Below, in pieces: positions 54,568 to 63,546 of a stretch of 64,000 nucleotides of DNA; the stretch's first letter is position 1; the number at the start of each line of letters is the position of its first letter. This DNA comes from Colwellia psychrerythraea (GTDB lineage Bacteria > Pseudomonadota > Gammaproteobacteria > Enterobacterales > Alteromonadaceae): positions 62,001-126,000 of the forward strand of contig NZ_JQEC01000057.1 of assembly GCF_000764185.1 (NCBI RefSeq). Reading direction: 5' to 3'. Both the position numbers and the translations under genes were made by a program. A model generated the notes under the pieces. That model saw only the letters and a program-made list of their open reading frames with translations, had not been told where the DNA came from and ran no database searches.

Positions 54568-55000
54568 TATTGGAATTAGAAATTCTCGATATAAGTTAGC
54601 CATTTATAGCTATATAGCCATTACCGTTAGCTTAATCATGCTTGTTATTTTTAGTTATCATTATGTTATAGCTCAAACCATCGCCGTAACAAGTTTGATG
54701 GCGCTTAGTTTATTCTTAGCAATAGATAATGATTATCCATTCAGTACACATATGACTTTAACCGCTGCTGGCGGACTTTCCTTTGATAATGACAAAGATA
54801 GTTATCAACTATTAGCAACGAGTAGGCTTGGTTTTATTGGTTGTTGGTTAGTTATGGTGAAAAATGAGCCAAAGCCCTACCGACAACCTAGCTTTCGACA
54901 GTCATCGGGAAAACAGCTCTTTATATTTAGAGATAGTGTCTCCGACCAAGACTTTTCCCGACTTGCTAGGGTGATACAACAACTAGATAAAGCTGATTAA
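54500..55000 (+). CDS. ygfX: YgfX family membrane protein
   Basis: About 166 residues from ATG 54500, overlapping sdhE by 68 bp; a GTG at 54509 is an alternative and the start is uncertain. Two adjacent membrane helices (around LAIYSYIAITVSLIMLVIFSY and TIAVTSLMALSLFLA) precede a C-terminal domain with the FRDSVSDQDFSRLARVI tail found in YgfX. Partner of SdhE in E. coli; its wider role is unclear. The stop lies in an 18-bp palindrome at 54990-55007. Confidence 0.8.
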   Translation: MKFVKTQNSAQWCNLYSNESKYNIGIRNSRYKLAIYSYIAITVSLIMLVIFSYHYVIAQTIAVTSLMALSLFLAIDNDYPFSTHMTLTAAGGLSFDNDKDSYQLLATSRLGFIGCWLVMVKNEPKPYRQPSFRQSSGKQLFIFRDSVSDQDFSRLARVIQQLDKAD

Positions 55001-55015
55001 TCAGCTTAGTGGCCG

Positions 55016-56617
55016 CTATGACGCAGGTAAAAGTATGGTTGGTTCAGTTGTTGGTAATAAATCAGGGTAATCTAAAGTGTAGTGTAAACCTCTACTTTCT
55101 TTTCGTTCCATGGCACATCTGATAATAAGCTCAGCTACTTGCACAAGATTTCTTAACTCAAGTAAATTATTACTGACTTTAAAGTTTTGGTAATAATCTG
55201 CAATTTCTTGTTGTAACAATTCTACCCGGTGTAATGCACGTTCAAGGCGTTTAGTGGTGCGAACAATGCCGACGTAATCCCACATAAATAATCTAAGTTC
55301 GTGCCAGTTATGTTGAATGACAACTTCTTCATCTGAGTCAGTCACCCGACTCTCATCCCATAGCGGTAATGTTAAGTGGCGATTATCCTGAACTAAAGTT
55401 TCACTGATCTCTACGGCTGCTGCACGAGCAAATACAAGACATTCGAGTAAGGAGTTACTTGCTAAACGATTGGCACCATGTAATCCGGTATATGACATTT
55501 CACCAATAGCATATAGCTGGCTAATATCAGTTTTGCCTTGTTGGTCAACCATAACACCGCCACAGGTATAGTGGGCGGCGGGCACAATAGGTATGGGTTG
55601 TTTAGTGATGTCGATGCCCAATGACATGGTTTTTTCATAAATGGTGGGAAAATGCTGTTTAATAAAGCTACTGGGTTTGTGACTAATATCAAGGTACATG
55701 CAATCAGCACCTAAGCGTTTCATTTCAAAATCAATCGCCCGAGCGACAATATCACGGGGGGCTAACTCCGCGCGTTCATCAAATGCGGGCATAAAACGAC
55801 TACCATCAGGGCGCCTTAATTTAGCGCCTTCACCTCGAAGCGCTTCGGTAAGGAGAAAAGTACCAGCAGAAGGATGAAATAAGCAAGTAGGATGAAATTG
55901 ATTAAATTCCATATTTGCTACTCTGCAGCCAGCACGCCATGCCATAGCGATACCGTCACCACTGGCAACATCAGGATTAGAGGTATATTGATAAACTTTG
56001 CTGGCACCACCCGTTGCTAGAATAGTTTTTTGTGCATATATGCTTTCTACTTTTTCAGTGTTTCTATTCCAAATATAAGCGCCAATACATTGCTTATTTT
56101 GACCGCCCATAGTGCTAGGTTGACAAATTAGGTCGATAGCATTAAATCGTTCGAATATACGAATACGAGAATGTTGCCTTACTTGGTCTGCTAAGGTTGT
56201 TTGAATTGCTTGACCGGTCGCATCAGCCGCATGTAATATTCTGCGGTGGCTATGTCCACCTTCGCGAGTCAGGTGATAACGAGGTTCACTGTGAGTACCT
56301 TGCTCTTTATCAAATTCAACACCTTGGCCAATTAACCACTCTAAACAAGACTTAGCGTTTTGTGTGGTAAAGCGGACAATATTTTCATCGCATAAACCGG
56401 CACCAGCAATAAGGGTATCTTCAACATGCGCAGCAACACTATCATTTTCATCAAAGACTGCGGCAATACCACCTTGAGCATAAAATGTAGAGCCTTCGTT
56501 TAATGGGCCTTTGCTTAAAATGACCACGTCGGCATTTTTTGCTAAATGTAGAGCCAAGGTTAAACCTGCAGCGCCACTGCCTATGATTAAAACATCGCAA
56601 TTGTTTTGTTGAGTCAT
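55016..56617 (-). CDS. nadB: L-aspartate oxidase
   Basis: First enzyme of de novo NAD synthesis, oxidising aspartate to iminoaspartate. 533 residues. FAD-binding GSGAAGLTLALHLA at residue 12, the HSHRRILHA loop and FNQFHPTCL active-site segment are present. Convergent with ygfX and upstream-divergent from rpoE, as in E. coli. Confidence 0.97.
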   Translation of the reverse strand: MTQQNNCDVLIIGSGAAGLTLALHLAKNADVVILSKGPLNEGSTFYAQGGIAAVFDENDSVAAHVEDTLIAGAGLCDENIVRFTTQNAKSCLEWLIGQGVEFDKEQGTHSEPRYHLTREGGHSHRRILHAADATGQAIQTTLADQVRQHSRIRIFERFNAIDLICQPSTMGGQNKQCIGAYIWNRNTEKVESIYAQKTILATGGASKVYQYTSNPDVASGDGIAMAWRAGCRVANMEFNQFHPTCLFHPSAGTFLLTEALRGEGAKLRRPDGSRFMPAFDERAELAPRDIVARAIDFEMKRLGADCMYLDISHKPSSFIKQHFPTIYEKTMSLGIDITKQPIPIVPAAHYTCGGVMVDQQGKTDISQLYAIGEMSYTGLHGANRLASNSLLECLVFARAAAVEISETLVQDNRHLTLPLWDESRVTDSDEEVVIQHNWHELRLFMWDYVGIVRTTKRLERALHRVELLQQEIADYYQNFKVSNNLLELRNLVQVAELIIRCAMERKESRGLHYTLDYPDLLPTTEPTILLPAS

Positions 56618-56794
56618 GTTGTATTGATTAAATTCTGCTGTTTAAGCGAAAGTATAAGTAAAGGAGTTTCAGGTATTCTATAATACATAGGTATAAGCCG
56701 CCAGATAATAGCGATTAATTAGCTTCTGGTATTAATAATCTCACTGCTTCATAAGCCAATTAGTCTAATTTTAAAAAAAGATCAAAAATAATAA

Positions 56795-56821
56795 GAACTT
56801 TTTTGTAAAACGTTAGTCTTA
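56795..56821 (+). promoter_or_regulatory. Candidate sigma-E autoregulated promoter of rpoE
   Basis: GAACTT (56795-56800), 16-bp spacer, TCTTA (56817-56821), close to the sigma-E consensus and 32 bp before the start codon. Confidence 0.55.
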
Positions 56822-56853
56822 TTTTATGCGTTTGTTATGAGCCAGTGAAAAAT

Positions 56854-57480
56854 ATGAGTACAAATCAATTGTCAGTGTTAAAGGATATGGCTCAAAAGAG
56901 CGAACCAAATATAGATCAACAATTAGTTGAACGGGTTCAACGTGGTGATAAAAATGCGTTTAATCTGCTGGTTACTAAATATCAGCACAAGGTTGCTAAT
57001 TTAGTGAGTCGTTATGTTAAAAATCATAGCGATGTGCCAGATATAGTACAGGAAGCATTTATTAAGGCATATAGAGCTCTCCCTAACTTTAGAGGAGACA
57101 GTGCTTTTTATACCTGGTTGTATCGTATAGCGGTTAATTGTGCAAAGAATCATAGTGTTGCCCTTGGACGTAAACCGCCAAGTAGTGATGTTGAAATCGG
57201 TGATGCGGAGCTTTTTGATGGTGGTGATGCTTTACGTGAGAATGCTTCTCCGGAAAAGATTTTGCTAACCGCTGAAATTAAAAAAGTTATTTTTAGCACG
57301 ATGGAATCACTACCAGAAGATCTTCGCTTAGCTATAAACTTTAGAGAAATTGAAGGTTTAAGTTATGAAGAAATCGCTACGATTATGGAGTGCCCTGTCG
57401 GTACGGTAAGATCACGAATCTTTAGAGCACGTGATGCGATCGACAAGAAGATTAGACCCTTGTTACAAAAAAATAATTAG
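56854..57480 (+). CDS. rpoE: RNA polymerase sigma factor RpoE
   Basis: Extracytoplasmic-function sigma factor for the envelope stress response. 208 residues from ATG 56854; GTG 56845 is an alternative. Region 2 (NLLVTKYQHKVANLVSRYV, PDIVQEAFIKAYRAL) and region 4 (LPEDLRLAINFREIEGLSYEEIA, GTVRSRIFRARD) are complete. First of the rpoE-rseA-rseB-rseC operon. Confidence 0.96.
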   Translation: MSTNQLSVLKDMAQKSEPNIDQQLVERVQRGDKNAFNLLVTKYQHKVANLVSRYVKNHSDVPDIVQEAFIKAYRALPNFRGDSAFYTWLYRIAVNCAKNHSVALGRKPPSSDVEIGDAELFDGGDALRENASPEKILLTAEIKKVIFSTMESLPEDLRLAINFREIEGLSYEEIATIMECPVGTVRSRIFRARDAIDKKIRPLLQKNN

Positions 57481-57526
57481 TCATTTGTAAAATAATATTT
57501 AACGAAGTGTATTTTAAGGTAAATGT

Positions 57527-58225
57527 ATGAGTGAAATTAAATCTGAGTCAATATCTTCATTAGTGGATAACTACTCACCATCAACAGACACAAGTGTTAA
57601 TACGCATCTAGTTGATAATATGCTCAAGGATGAACACTTATCGAGTACTTGGCAAAACTATCATTTAATAGGTGATGTGTTACGCGATGAAGTACCGCAA
57701 TCGTTACAATTAGATTTAAGCAAAACTATATCTGCAGCAATTGCTCAAGAAGCAACGATATTGTCGCCTAATTCTTCAACACAGTCATCCTCGAATAGCT
57801 TTGCTCCATTGACAAATGATGCAGTTGTTCAAACAAGCGAGTCGGTAAAAAGTACTAGTCGGGTTATTGATGCAACAAACCGTTTTAAAGCGAAGATTTC
57901 AGCTTTAGTTAAGCCAATGGGGCAAGTTGCTATCGCTGCTTCTGCTGCCGCTTTAATGATTGTCGGTGTGCAAAACAACATCAGCGATAATTCTTCAATT
58001 ACTCCTAGTCAGGTAGTACAAACTGTACCTTTAACTGGGTATGCTAATCCGGTAAGTTTTAGTGTTCAGTCAACTAAGTTTCAGAAAAATCAGCAAGGTA
58101 AGCTGCAAGCACAACAAGTAATGAACGAACAGTTAGCCGCAGAAAGAGTTGCCCAACAGCGCCGCTTACAAGCTTTGTTAAAAGATCATACTCAACAAGT
58201 GAAATTAGGTAGTAATATAAAATAG
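57527..58225 (+). CDS. rseA: Sigma-E anti-sigma factor RseA
   Basis: 232 residues. N-terminal cytoplasmic sigma-binding part (SISSLVDNY... LIGDVLRDEVP), a membrane helix near 133-150 (VAIAASAAALMIVGVQ), and a periplasmic part with a glutamine-rich coiled end that RseB would bind. Fits RseA in order and layout. Confidence 0.92.
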   Translation: MSEIKSESISSLVDNYSPSTDTSVNTHLVDNMLKDEHLSSTWQNYHLIGDVLRDEVPQSLQLDLSKTISAAIAQEATILSPNSSTQSSSNSFAPLTNDAVVQTSESVKSTSRVIDATNRFKAKISALVKPMGQVAIAASAAALMIVGVQNNISDNSSITPSQVVQTVPLTGYANPVSFSVQSTKFQKNQQGKLQAQQVMNEQLAAERVAQQRRLQALLKDHTQQVKLGSNIK

Positions 58226-58281
58226 CTTGATTGGCTGAATTAGTTGATAATTAAACTTTCAGCCATCACTCTTGAGAACCT

Positions 58282-59322
58282 ATGAAATTATTGGCACTAT
58301 TGTTATTGCTGTTAAGCTTTAATGTATCCGCAACTACTTCAGCAGCAAATCCAGCTACATCTTCAGATACGGCTTCTGCGAAACGTTGGCTAGAACGCCT
58401 GTCTACTTCACTAAATCAACTTAATTTTACAACTTCTTTTGTTGTTGTAAAAAGCAATCAAGCCGAGCCCTATCATTGGTTACATGGTCTTGGTGAAAAT
58501 GATCAAGAGTTAGAGATATTTACTCGTCTTAACGGACCGCGTCGTGATGTATTACGCAAGGGGGATATCGTTAGTTATATAGAACCCGAACAAGAAGCTT
58601 ATTCCGTTATTTCTAATGATGTTAAAGGTCCAATCCCTACCATTTTTCGTGGTGATATCAGTGAGCTCGAAGATAGTTACCGTTTCATCTCTGTTGGCCG
58701 TAGTCGAGTTTTAGGACGCGTTGCTCAACTTATTCGTATTGTTGCCAAAGATAAGTATCGTTATAGTTATTGGCTTTGGCTTGATCAACAAACCGGCTTG
58801 CTATTAAAAATGGCAATATTGACTCGCCAGGGGCTTCTCTTAGAACAAATTCAGTTTACTCACATAGAAGTAAGTGACCAGTTATCAGAAAATTTAGCAC
58901 AGTTTCAATTAACAGAGCTACCTGAAGCGGTTAAATTAGTGCGTCAGCAACAAAGTAAGGTTTTTGCATGGCAAGTGAATTGGCTGCCGCATGGTTTTAG
59001 TGCAGTGAAATCAAATCATCATAATCTCAACAGTAATAATCGCGGTGATGAAAAAGCGGTTGAGTTTATGTTGTTCTCAGACGGCTTAGTTGACATATCA
59101 GTTTATGTTAACCTTAGCCAAGAAAATTTTAGAGCGCCTGAGTATGCAAGTGATGGCGCCACCATGGTCTTTAATCATATTGTGCAGGGGATTGAAGTGG
59201 GTGTTGTCGGTAATATCCCCTTAGTGACGGCTAAAAAGATTGCTGAATCTATTGTTCCCGCTAGAAAAAAGAATGGAAATAGCAGTGTTCAAGGCTCGGT
59301 AAGTGAGTCTCATGATGATTAA
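58282..59322 (+). CDS. rseB: Sigma-E regulator RseB
   Basis: Periplasmic co-inhibitor of RseA and sensor of LPS. 346 residues; signal peptide 1-18. The MucB/RseB fold with AKRWLERLSTSLNQLNF, HWLHGLGENDQE and YRYSYWLWLDQQTGLLLKMA is clear. Overlaps the start of rseC. Confidence 0.94.
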   Translation: MKLLALLLLLLSFNVSATTSAANPATSSDTASAKRWLERLSTSLNQLNFTTSFVVVKSNQAEPYHWLHGLGENDQELEIFTRLNGPRRDVLRKGDIVSYIEPEQEAYSVISNDVKGPIPTIFRGDISELEDSYRFISVGRSRVLGRVAQLIRIVAKDKYRYSYWLWLDQQTGLLLKMAILTRQGLLLEQIQFTHIEVSDQLSENLAQFQLTELPEAVKLVRQQQSKVFAWQVNWLPHGFSAVKSNHHNLNSNNRGDEKAVEFMLFSDGLVDISVYVNLSQENFRAPEYASDGATMVFNHIVQGIEVGVVGNIPLVTAKKIAESIVPARKKNGNSSVQGSVSESHDD

Positions 59323-59794
59323 AGAGCTGGCGAATGTTGTTGCTAATAAAGCAGGACAAGTAACCGTTACAAGTCAAATAAAGTCAACATGTAGTAGCTG
59401 TGCCCAAGTTGATAGCTGTGGCAGTGGTCAAATTGCTAAAGCATTACCACAAGCCAAGCTGACTTTAACTTTGCCCTACGATATTAAAAAGTTTGGTAAA
59501 ACCTTAGAACAGGGCGATTGTGTGGTATTAGCATTACCTGAAAAACATGTTTTATCGAGTGCAGCTCAAGTATATTTACTACCATTATTTGGTTTAATTG
59601 CTTTTTCTGCTGTTGGGCAGTGGTTATATAAACAGCAAATTGTACCCCATGAACTTATTGCCTTAGGTCTTGGCTTGTTTGGCGGTTATTTAGGATATAG
59701 GTTTGCTAAGTTTAACCAAGAACAAGGAAAGCAAAGCGAAAAATTACAACCTAAAATCATTGAAGTCTTGCCTTTGCCAACCCAAGCTAAATAA
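59315..59794 (+). CDS. rseC: SoxR-reducing system protein RseC
   Basis: 159 residues from ATG 59315 (MIKELANVV, as in E. coli). Cysteine cluster C-x2-C-x5-C (CSSCAQVDSC) near residue 25, two membrane helices at about 84-100 and 112-130. Overlaps the rseB stop by 8 bp. Its exact role in sigma-E control and SoxR reduction is not fully known. Confidence 0.92.
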   Translation: MIKELANVVANKAGQVTVTSQIKSTCSSCAQVDSCGSGQIAKALPQAKLTLTLPYDIKKFGKTLEQGDCVVLALPEKHVLSSAAQVYLLPLFGLIAFSAVGQWLYKQQIVPHELIALGLGLFGGYLGYRFAKFNQEQGKQSEKLQPKIIEVLPLPTQAK

Positions 59795-59847
59795 GTATCA
59801 GGCTGTTATGGCTTGAAACAAAAGATATCTGAACAAAAGATAGCCCC

Positions 59848-59911
59848 AAGGCAGTAAATTCGTTAAAATCACGTCATTATATTATTTTAACGCCTTTAAT
59901 TTGACTGCCTT
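59848..59911 (+). promoter_or_regulatory. Nested inverted repeats in the lepA leader
   Basis: Outer arms AAGGCAGT (59848-59855) and ACTGCCTT (59904-59911), inner arms GTTAAAAT (59862-59869) and ATTTTAAC (59884-59891). The 3' outer arm lies 2 bp before the lepA ATG, where a ribosome-binding site is expected and none is seen. Confidence 0.55.
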
Positions 59912-59913
59912 TT

Positions 59914-61704
59914 ATGAAAAATATTCGAAACTTCTCAATTATTGCCCACATTGATCATGGTAAATCAACCCTTTCTGACCGTCTAATTCAGCATTGTGGT
60001 GGTTTACAAGAACGTGAAATGGAAGCTCAAGTTCTAGATTCAATGGACATTGAGCGAGAACGTGGCATCACCATTAAAGCGCAGAGTGTTACTTTAGATT
60101 ATAAAGCTAAAGACGGTGAAGTTTACCAGCTGAACTTTATCGATACTCCAGGGCATGTTGATTTTTCTTATGAAGTATCGCGTTCTTTAGCTTCATGTGA
60201 AGGTGCACTACTTGTTGTTGATGCTGGACAAGGTGTCGAAGCACAAACGGTTGCGAACTGTTATACCGCGATTGAAATGGACTTAGAAGTTTTACCCATT
60301 TTAAATAAAATTGATTTACCACAAGCTGATCCTGAGCGTGTTAGTGAAGAAATTGAGCACATTATCGGTATCGATGCGACTGATGCTGTTACTTGTTCAG
60401 CTAAAACAGGTGTTGGCATTGATGATGTTTTAGAGACAATCGTTAAAAATATCCCTTCACCTGTAGGTGATGTAGATGCTCCTCTGCAAGCGTTAATTGT
60501 TGATTCATGGTTTGATAATTATCAAGGTGTTGTTTCACTTGTACGTGTTATTAATGGCCAAGTGAAAAAGGGCGATAAAATGTTGGTGATGTCTACAGGG
60601 CAAGTTCATCAAATCGATAAAGTGGGTATATTTACGCCAAAGCAAACTGAAACGGGTATTTTAAGGGCTGGTGAAGTAGGCTTTATTATTGCGGGTATCA
60701 AAGAGATTCATGGTGCGCCAGTAGGTGATACTATCACTATCAGTAAAAAAGAAACGGCAAAGGCTTTACCTGGCTTTAAAAAAGCACAACCACAAGTTTA
60801 TGCGGGTATTTTTCCAATAAGCTCTGACGATTATGAAAATTTCAGAGATGCGCTTAATAAATTAAGTTTAAATGATGCGTCACTATTCTTTGAGCCAGAA
60901 AATTCTTCTGCGTTAGGTTTTGGCTTCCGTATTGGTTTCCTTGGCATGCTACACATGGAGATCATTCAAGAACGTTTAGCACGTGAATATGATTTAGACC
61001 TTATCACCACAGCGCCAACAGTAAACTATGAAATAGCCTGTAATAACGGTGAAGTTATCTCGATAGATAACCCTTCTGATTTACCTCCAATCAACAATAT
61101 TGATGAAATTCGAGAGCCTATCGTTCAAGCTAACATTTTAGTGCCACAAGAGTATTTAGGCAGTGTTATTACCCTTTGTATTGAAAAGCGTGGTGTGCAA
61201 AAAGACTTGATTTATCATGGGAATCAAGTTGCTGTTACCTATGAACTGCCTATGGCTGAAGTGGTTATGGACTTTTTCGATAAGTTGAAATCTACCAGTC
61301 GAGGTTATGCCTCGTTAGATTATAGTTTCGTCCGCTTTGAAGTTGCTGACATGGTTCGTGTTGATGTTATGATTAATGGCGATCGCGTTGATGCTTTAGC
61401 TATGATCACCCACAGAGCAAACTCTGTTGCTCGTGGACGCTTGTTGGTGGATAAACTAAAAGAGTTGATACATCGTCAAATGTTTGATATCGCCATTCAA
61501 GCTGCTATTGGTAGCAATGTTATTGCGCGTACTACGGTAAAACAACTACGTAAAAACGTGACAGCTAAATGTTACGGTGGTGATATAAGTCGTAAGAAGA
61601 AGCTTCTGCAAAAGCAAAAAGATGGTAAAAAACGTATGAAGCAAGTAGGTAACGTTGAAGTGCCACAAGAAGCGTTTTTAGCTGTTCTTAAACTCGATAG
61701 TTAA
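59914..61704 (+). CDS. lepA: Elongation factor 4 (LepA)
   Basis: Ribosome-dependent GTPase that helps translation or ribosome assembly under stress. 596 residues. G1 AHIDHGKST, G3 DTPGHVD, G4 NKIDLP are complete, and the C-terminal LepA-specific domain with KKLLQKQKDGKKRMK is present. Followed by lepB. Confidence 0.97.
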   Translation: MKNIRNFSIIAHIDHGKSTLSDRLIQHCGGLQEREMEAQVLDSMDIERERGITIKAQSVTLDYKAKDGEVYQLNFIDTPGHVDFSYEVSRSLASCEGALLVVDAGQGVEAQTVANCYTAIEMDLEVLPILNKIDLPQADPERVSEEIEHIIGIDATDAVTCSAKTGVGIDDVLETIVKNIPSPVGDVDAPLQALIVDSWFDNYQGVVSLVRVINGQVKKGDKMLVMSTGQVHQIDKVGIFTPKQTETGILRAGEVGFIIAGIKEIHGAPVGDTITISKKETAKALPGFKKAQPQVYAGIFPISSDDYENFRDALNKLSLNDASLFFEPENSSALGFGFRIGFLGMLHMEIIQERLAREYDLDLITTAPTVNYEIACNNGEVISIDNPSDLPPINNIDEIREPIVQANILVPQEYLGSVITLCIEKRGVQKDLIYHGNQVAVTYELPMAEVVMDFFDKLKSTSRGYASLDYSFVRFEVADMVRVDVMINGDRVDALAMITHRANSVARGRLLVDKLKELIHRQMFDIAIQAAIGSNVIARTTVKQLRKNVTAKCYGGDISRKKKLLQKQKDGKKRMKQVGNVEVPQEAFLAVLKLDS

Positions 61705-61728
61705 GGGTTATTAAGTTAACTTAAAAAG

Positions 61729-61749
61729 TAGCGGCAGGTATTGCCGCTA
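61729..61749. other. Hairpin between lepA and lepB
   Basis: TAGCGGCA (61729-61736), GGTAT loop, TGCCGCTA (61742-61749), just after a TTAAGTTAACTTAA palindrome at 61711-61724. No T-run, so perhaps an mRNA-processing or stability element. Confidence 0.45.
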
Positions 61750-61783
61750 AACGTGACTTAATAGGATTAAAAATAGGAATAGT

Positions 61784-62716
61784 ATGGCCGTTTATTTTTC
61801 GATTATCTTAGTGATAATTACAGTATTAACAGGTATTGTTTGGTTTGCTGATAAGTTTTATTTAGCACCGCAACGTAAATTGAAAGCTGCTGCCGCGCAA
61901 GTTTCGGCAAAGGAATTATCCGCAGCAGAGTTAACACCACAAGCACTAGCAACGTTAACCGAGCCGTCGCCAATTGTTGATACAGCAGTTCAAATTTTTC
62001 CTGTTATTGCTTTTGTATTGATCTTGCGTTCTTTTATTTACGAACCTTTTCAAATACCGTCAGGCTCAATGATGCCAACATTACTTGATGGTGATTTTAT
62101 TCTGGTGAATAAATTCAATTATGGTTTGAAAGATCCTGTTCTTAGGCATAAGTTCCTTGAAAATGGCTTGCCAGAGTATGGTGATGTTGTTGTCTTTAAG
62201 TACCCACAAGATCCTAGAGTTGATTACATTAAGCGAGTAATTGGTTTGCCAGGTGACCGTATCATTTATCGAAATAAATCCATTTATATTAAACGAGCCT
62301 GTAGCGATAGTGATACCAAATGCCCTGAATTTGTACAAATACAGCAAGAATTTATTGCTAAGTATGAAGGGCCAGATGCCGAGTTCGGTATGAATGAGTT
62401 TCAATCCAAAATGCTTAACAAGAGTCATCAAATTCTAAATGATAGCCATACTCTACCTAGAGTCGCGCATTACTTTCAACAATCAGGCACAGCGCCGGAT
62501 GAATTTTTAGTTCCTGCCAAGCATTACTTTGTCATGGGTGATAACAGAGATAACTCTTTAGATGGCCGTTTTTGGGGCTTTGTACCTGAAGAAAACTTAG
62601 TCGGTGAGGCTGTTGCTATTTGGATGAGCTTTGATTTTGATCGTAGCGAAGACAGTTTTTTACCGCAGTGGTTACCATCAGGTGTTCGTTTCGATCGTAT
62701 TGGCGCTATCATTTAA
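61784..62716 (+). CDS. lepB: Signal peptidase I
   Basis: Cleaves signal peptides at the periplasmic face. 310 residues; first helix 4-22, second helix before the catalytic serine in PSGSMMPTL (about residue 96), general-base lysine in DYIKRVIGLPGDR, and GDNRDNSLDGRFWG box E. AGGA ribosome-binding site. Between lepA and rnc as in E. coli. Confidence 0.97.
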   Translation: MAVYFSIILVIITVLTGIVWFADKFYLAPQRKLKAAAAQVSAKELSAAELTPQALATLTEPSPIVDTAVQIFPVIAFVLILRSFIYEPFQIPSGSMMPTLLDGDFILVNKFNYGLKDPVLRHKFLENGLPEYGDVVVFKYPQDPRVDYIKRVIGLPGDRIIYRNKSIYIKRACSDSDTKCPEFVQIQQEFIAKYEGPDAEFGMNEFQSKMLNKSHQILNDSHTLPRVAHYFQQSGTAPDEFLVPAKHYFVMGDNRDNSLDGRFWGFVPEENLVGEAVAIWMSFDFDRSEDSFLPQWLPSGVRFDRIGAII

Positions 62717-62754
62717 TATGGCTAATTTTTTTACATGGCATAAAGAGTTCTATC

Positions 62755-63543
62755 GTGAAAGTTAATCCACACAACCTCGCCAGATTAACCAAGAAACTTG
62801 GTTATGAATTTAGTGAACCGGCATTGCTGGTACAAGCACTGACTCATCGTAGTGCTAAAGGCGCTCATAATGAAAGACTCGAGTTTTTAGGGGATTCCAT
62901 TTTAGGCTTTGTTATTGCTGAGGCCCTTTATGAGCAGTTCCCAAAACATGATGAGGGTGACTTAACTCGCATGCGATCTAGCTTAGTTAAGGGGGTTACT
63001 TTAGCTGAAGTTGCTCGAGACTTTGATTTGGGTGAATGTTTAATACTAGGTCCCGGTGAATTAAAAAGTGGTGGTCATCGTCGAGAGTCTATTTTAGAAG
63101 ATGCGATTGAGGCTATTATTGGCGCAGTGTACCTAGATTCTACTATCGAACGCTGCAAGGCACTTATCTTAAATTGGTTTGAAAAACGCCTCTCTGTGAT
63201 TAAACCTGGAAACGAACAAAAAGATCCAAAAACACGATTACAAGAGTTTCTACAGGGAAGAAAAATCCCTCTGCCAGCTTATGAAGTAATTGATACCAGC
63301 GGACAATCTCATAACCAAGAATTTACAGTTCGTTGTCAAACTTCTATTATCAATGAAGTCGTGATTGCTAAAGGAACGAGCCGAAGAAAAGCAGAACAAG
63401 CAGCAGCTCAGCAAATACTTGCCTTGATTGAACAGGGTAAAGAAGTAAAAAAAAAACCATCAAAGCAAGCTAATTCAGTAAATCCCCGACATACTAATAG
63501 TAAGCACAGTAACTTAAGCAAAAAAAGCAGCACGAGAAAATAA
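62755..63543 (+). CDS. rnc: Ribonuclease III
   Basis: Processes rRNA and double-stranded RNA. 262 residues from GTG 62755 (AGAG 8 bp upstream); the open frame from 62668 runs inside lepB and is not used. Catalytic signature ERLEFLGDSIL, LEDAIEAIIGAVYLD, and a C-terminal dsRBD starting at DPKTRLQEFLQ. It has a lysine/serine-rich tail of about 30 residues beyond the usual E. coli length of 226. Confidence 0.95.
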   Translation: MKVNPHNLARLTKKLGYEFSEPALLVQALTHRSAKGAHNERLEFLGDSILGFVIAEALYEQFPKHDEGDLTRMRSSLVKGVTLAEVARDFDLGECLILGPGELKSGGHRRESILEDAIEAIIGAVYLDSTIERCKALILNWFEKRLSVIKPGNEQKDPKTRLQEFLQGRKIPLPAYEVIDTSGQSHNQEFTVRCQTSIINEVVIAKGTSRRKAEQAAAQQILALIEQGKEVKKKPSKQANSVNPRHTNSKHSNLSKKSSTRK

Positions 63544-63546
63544 ATT

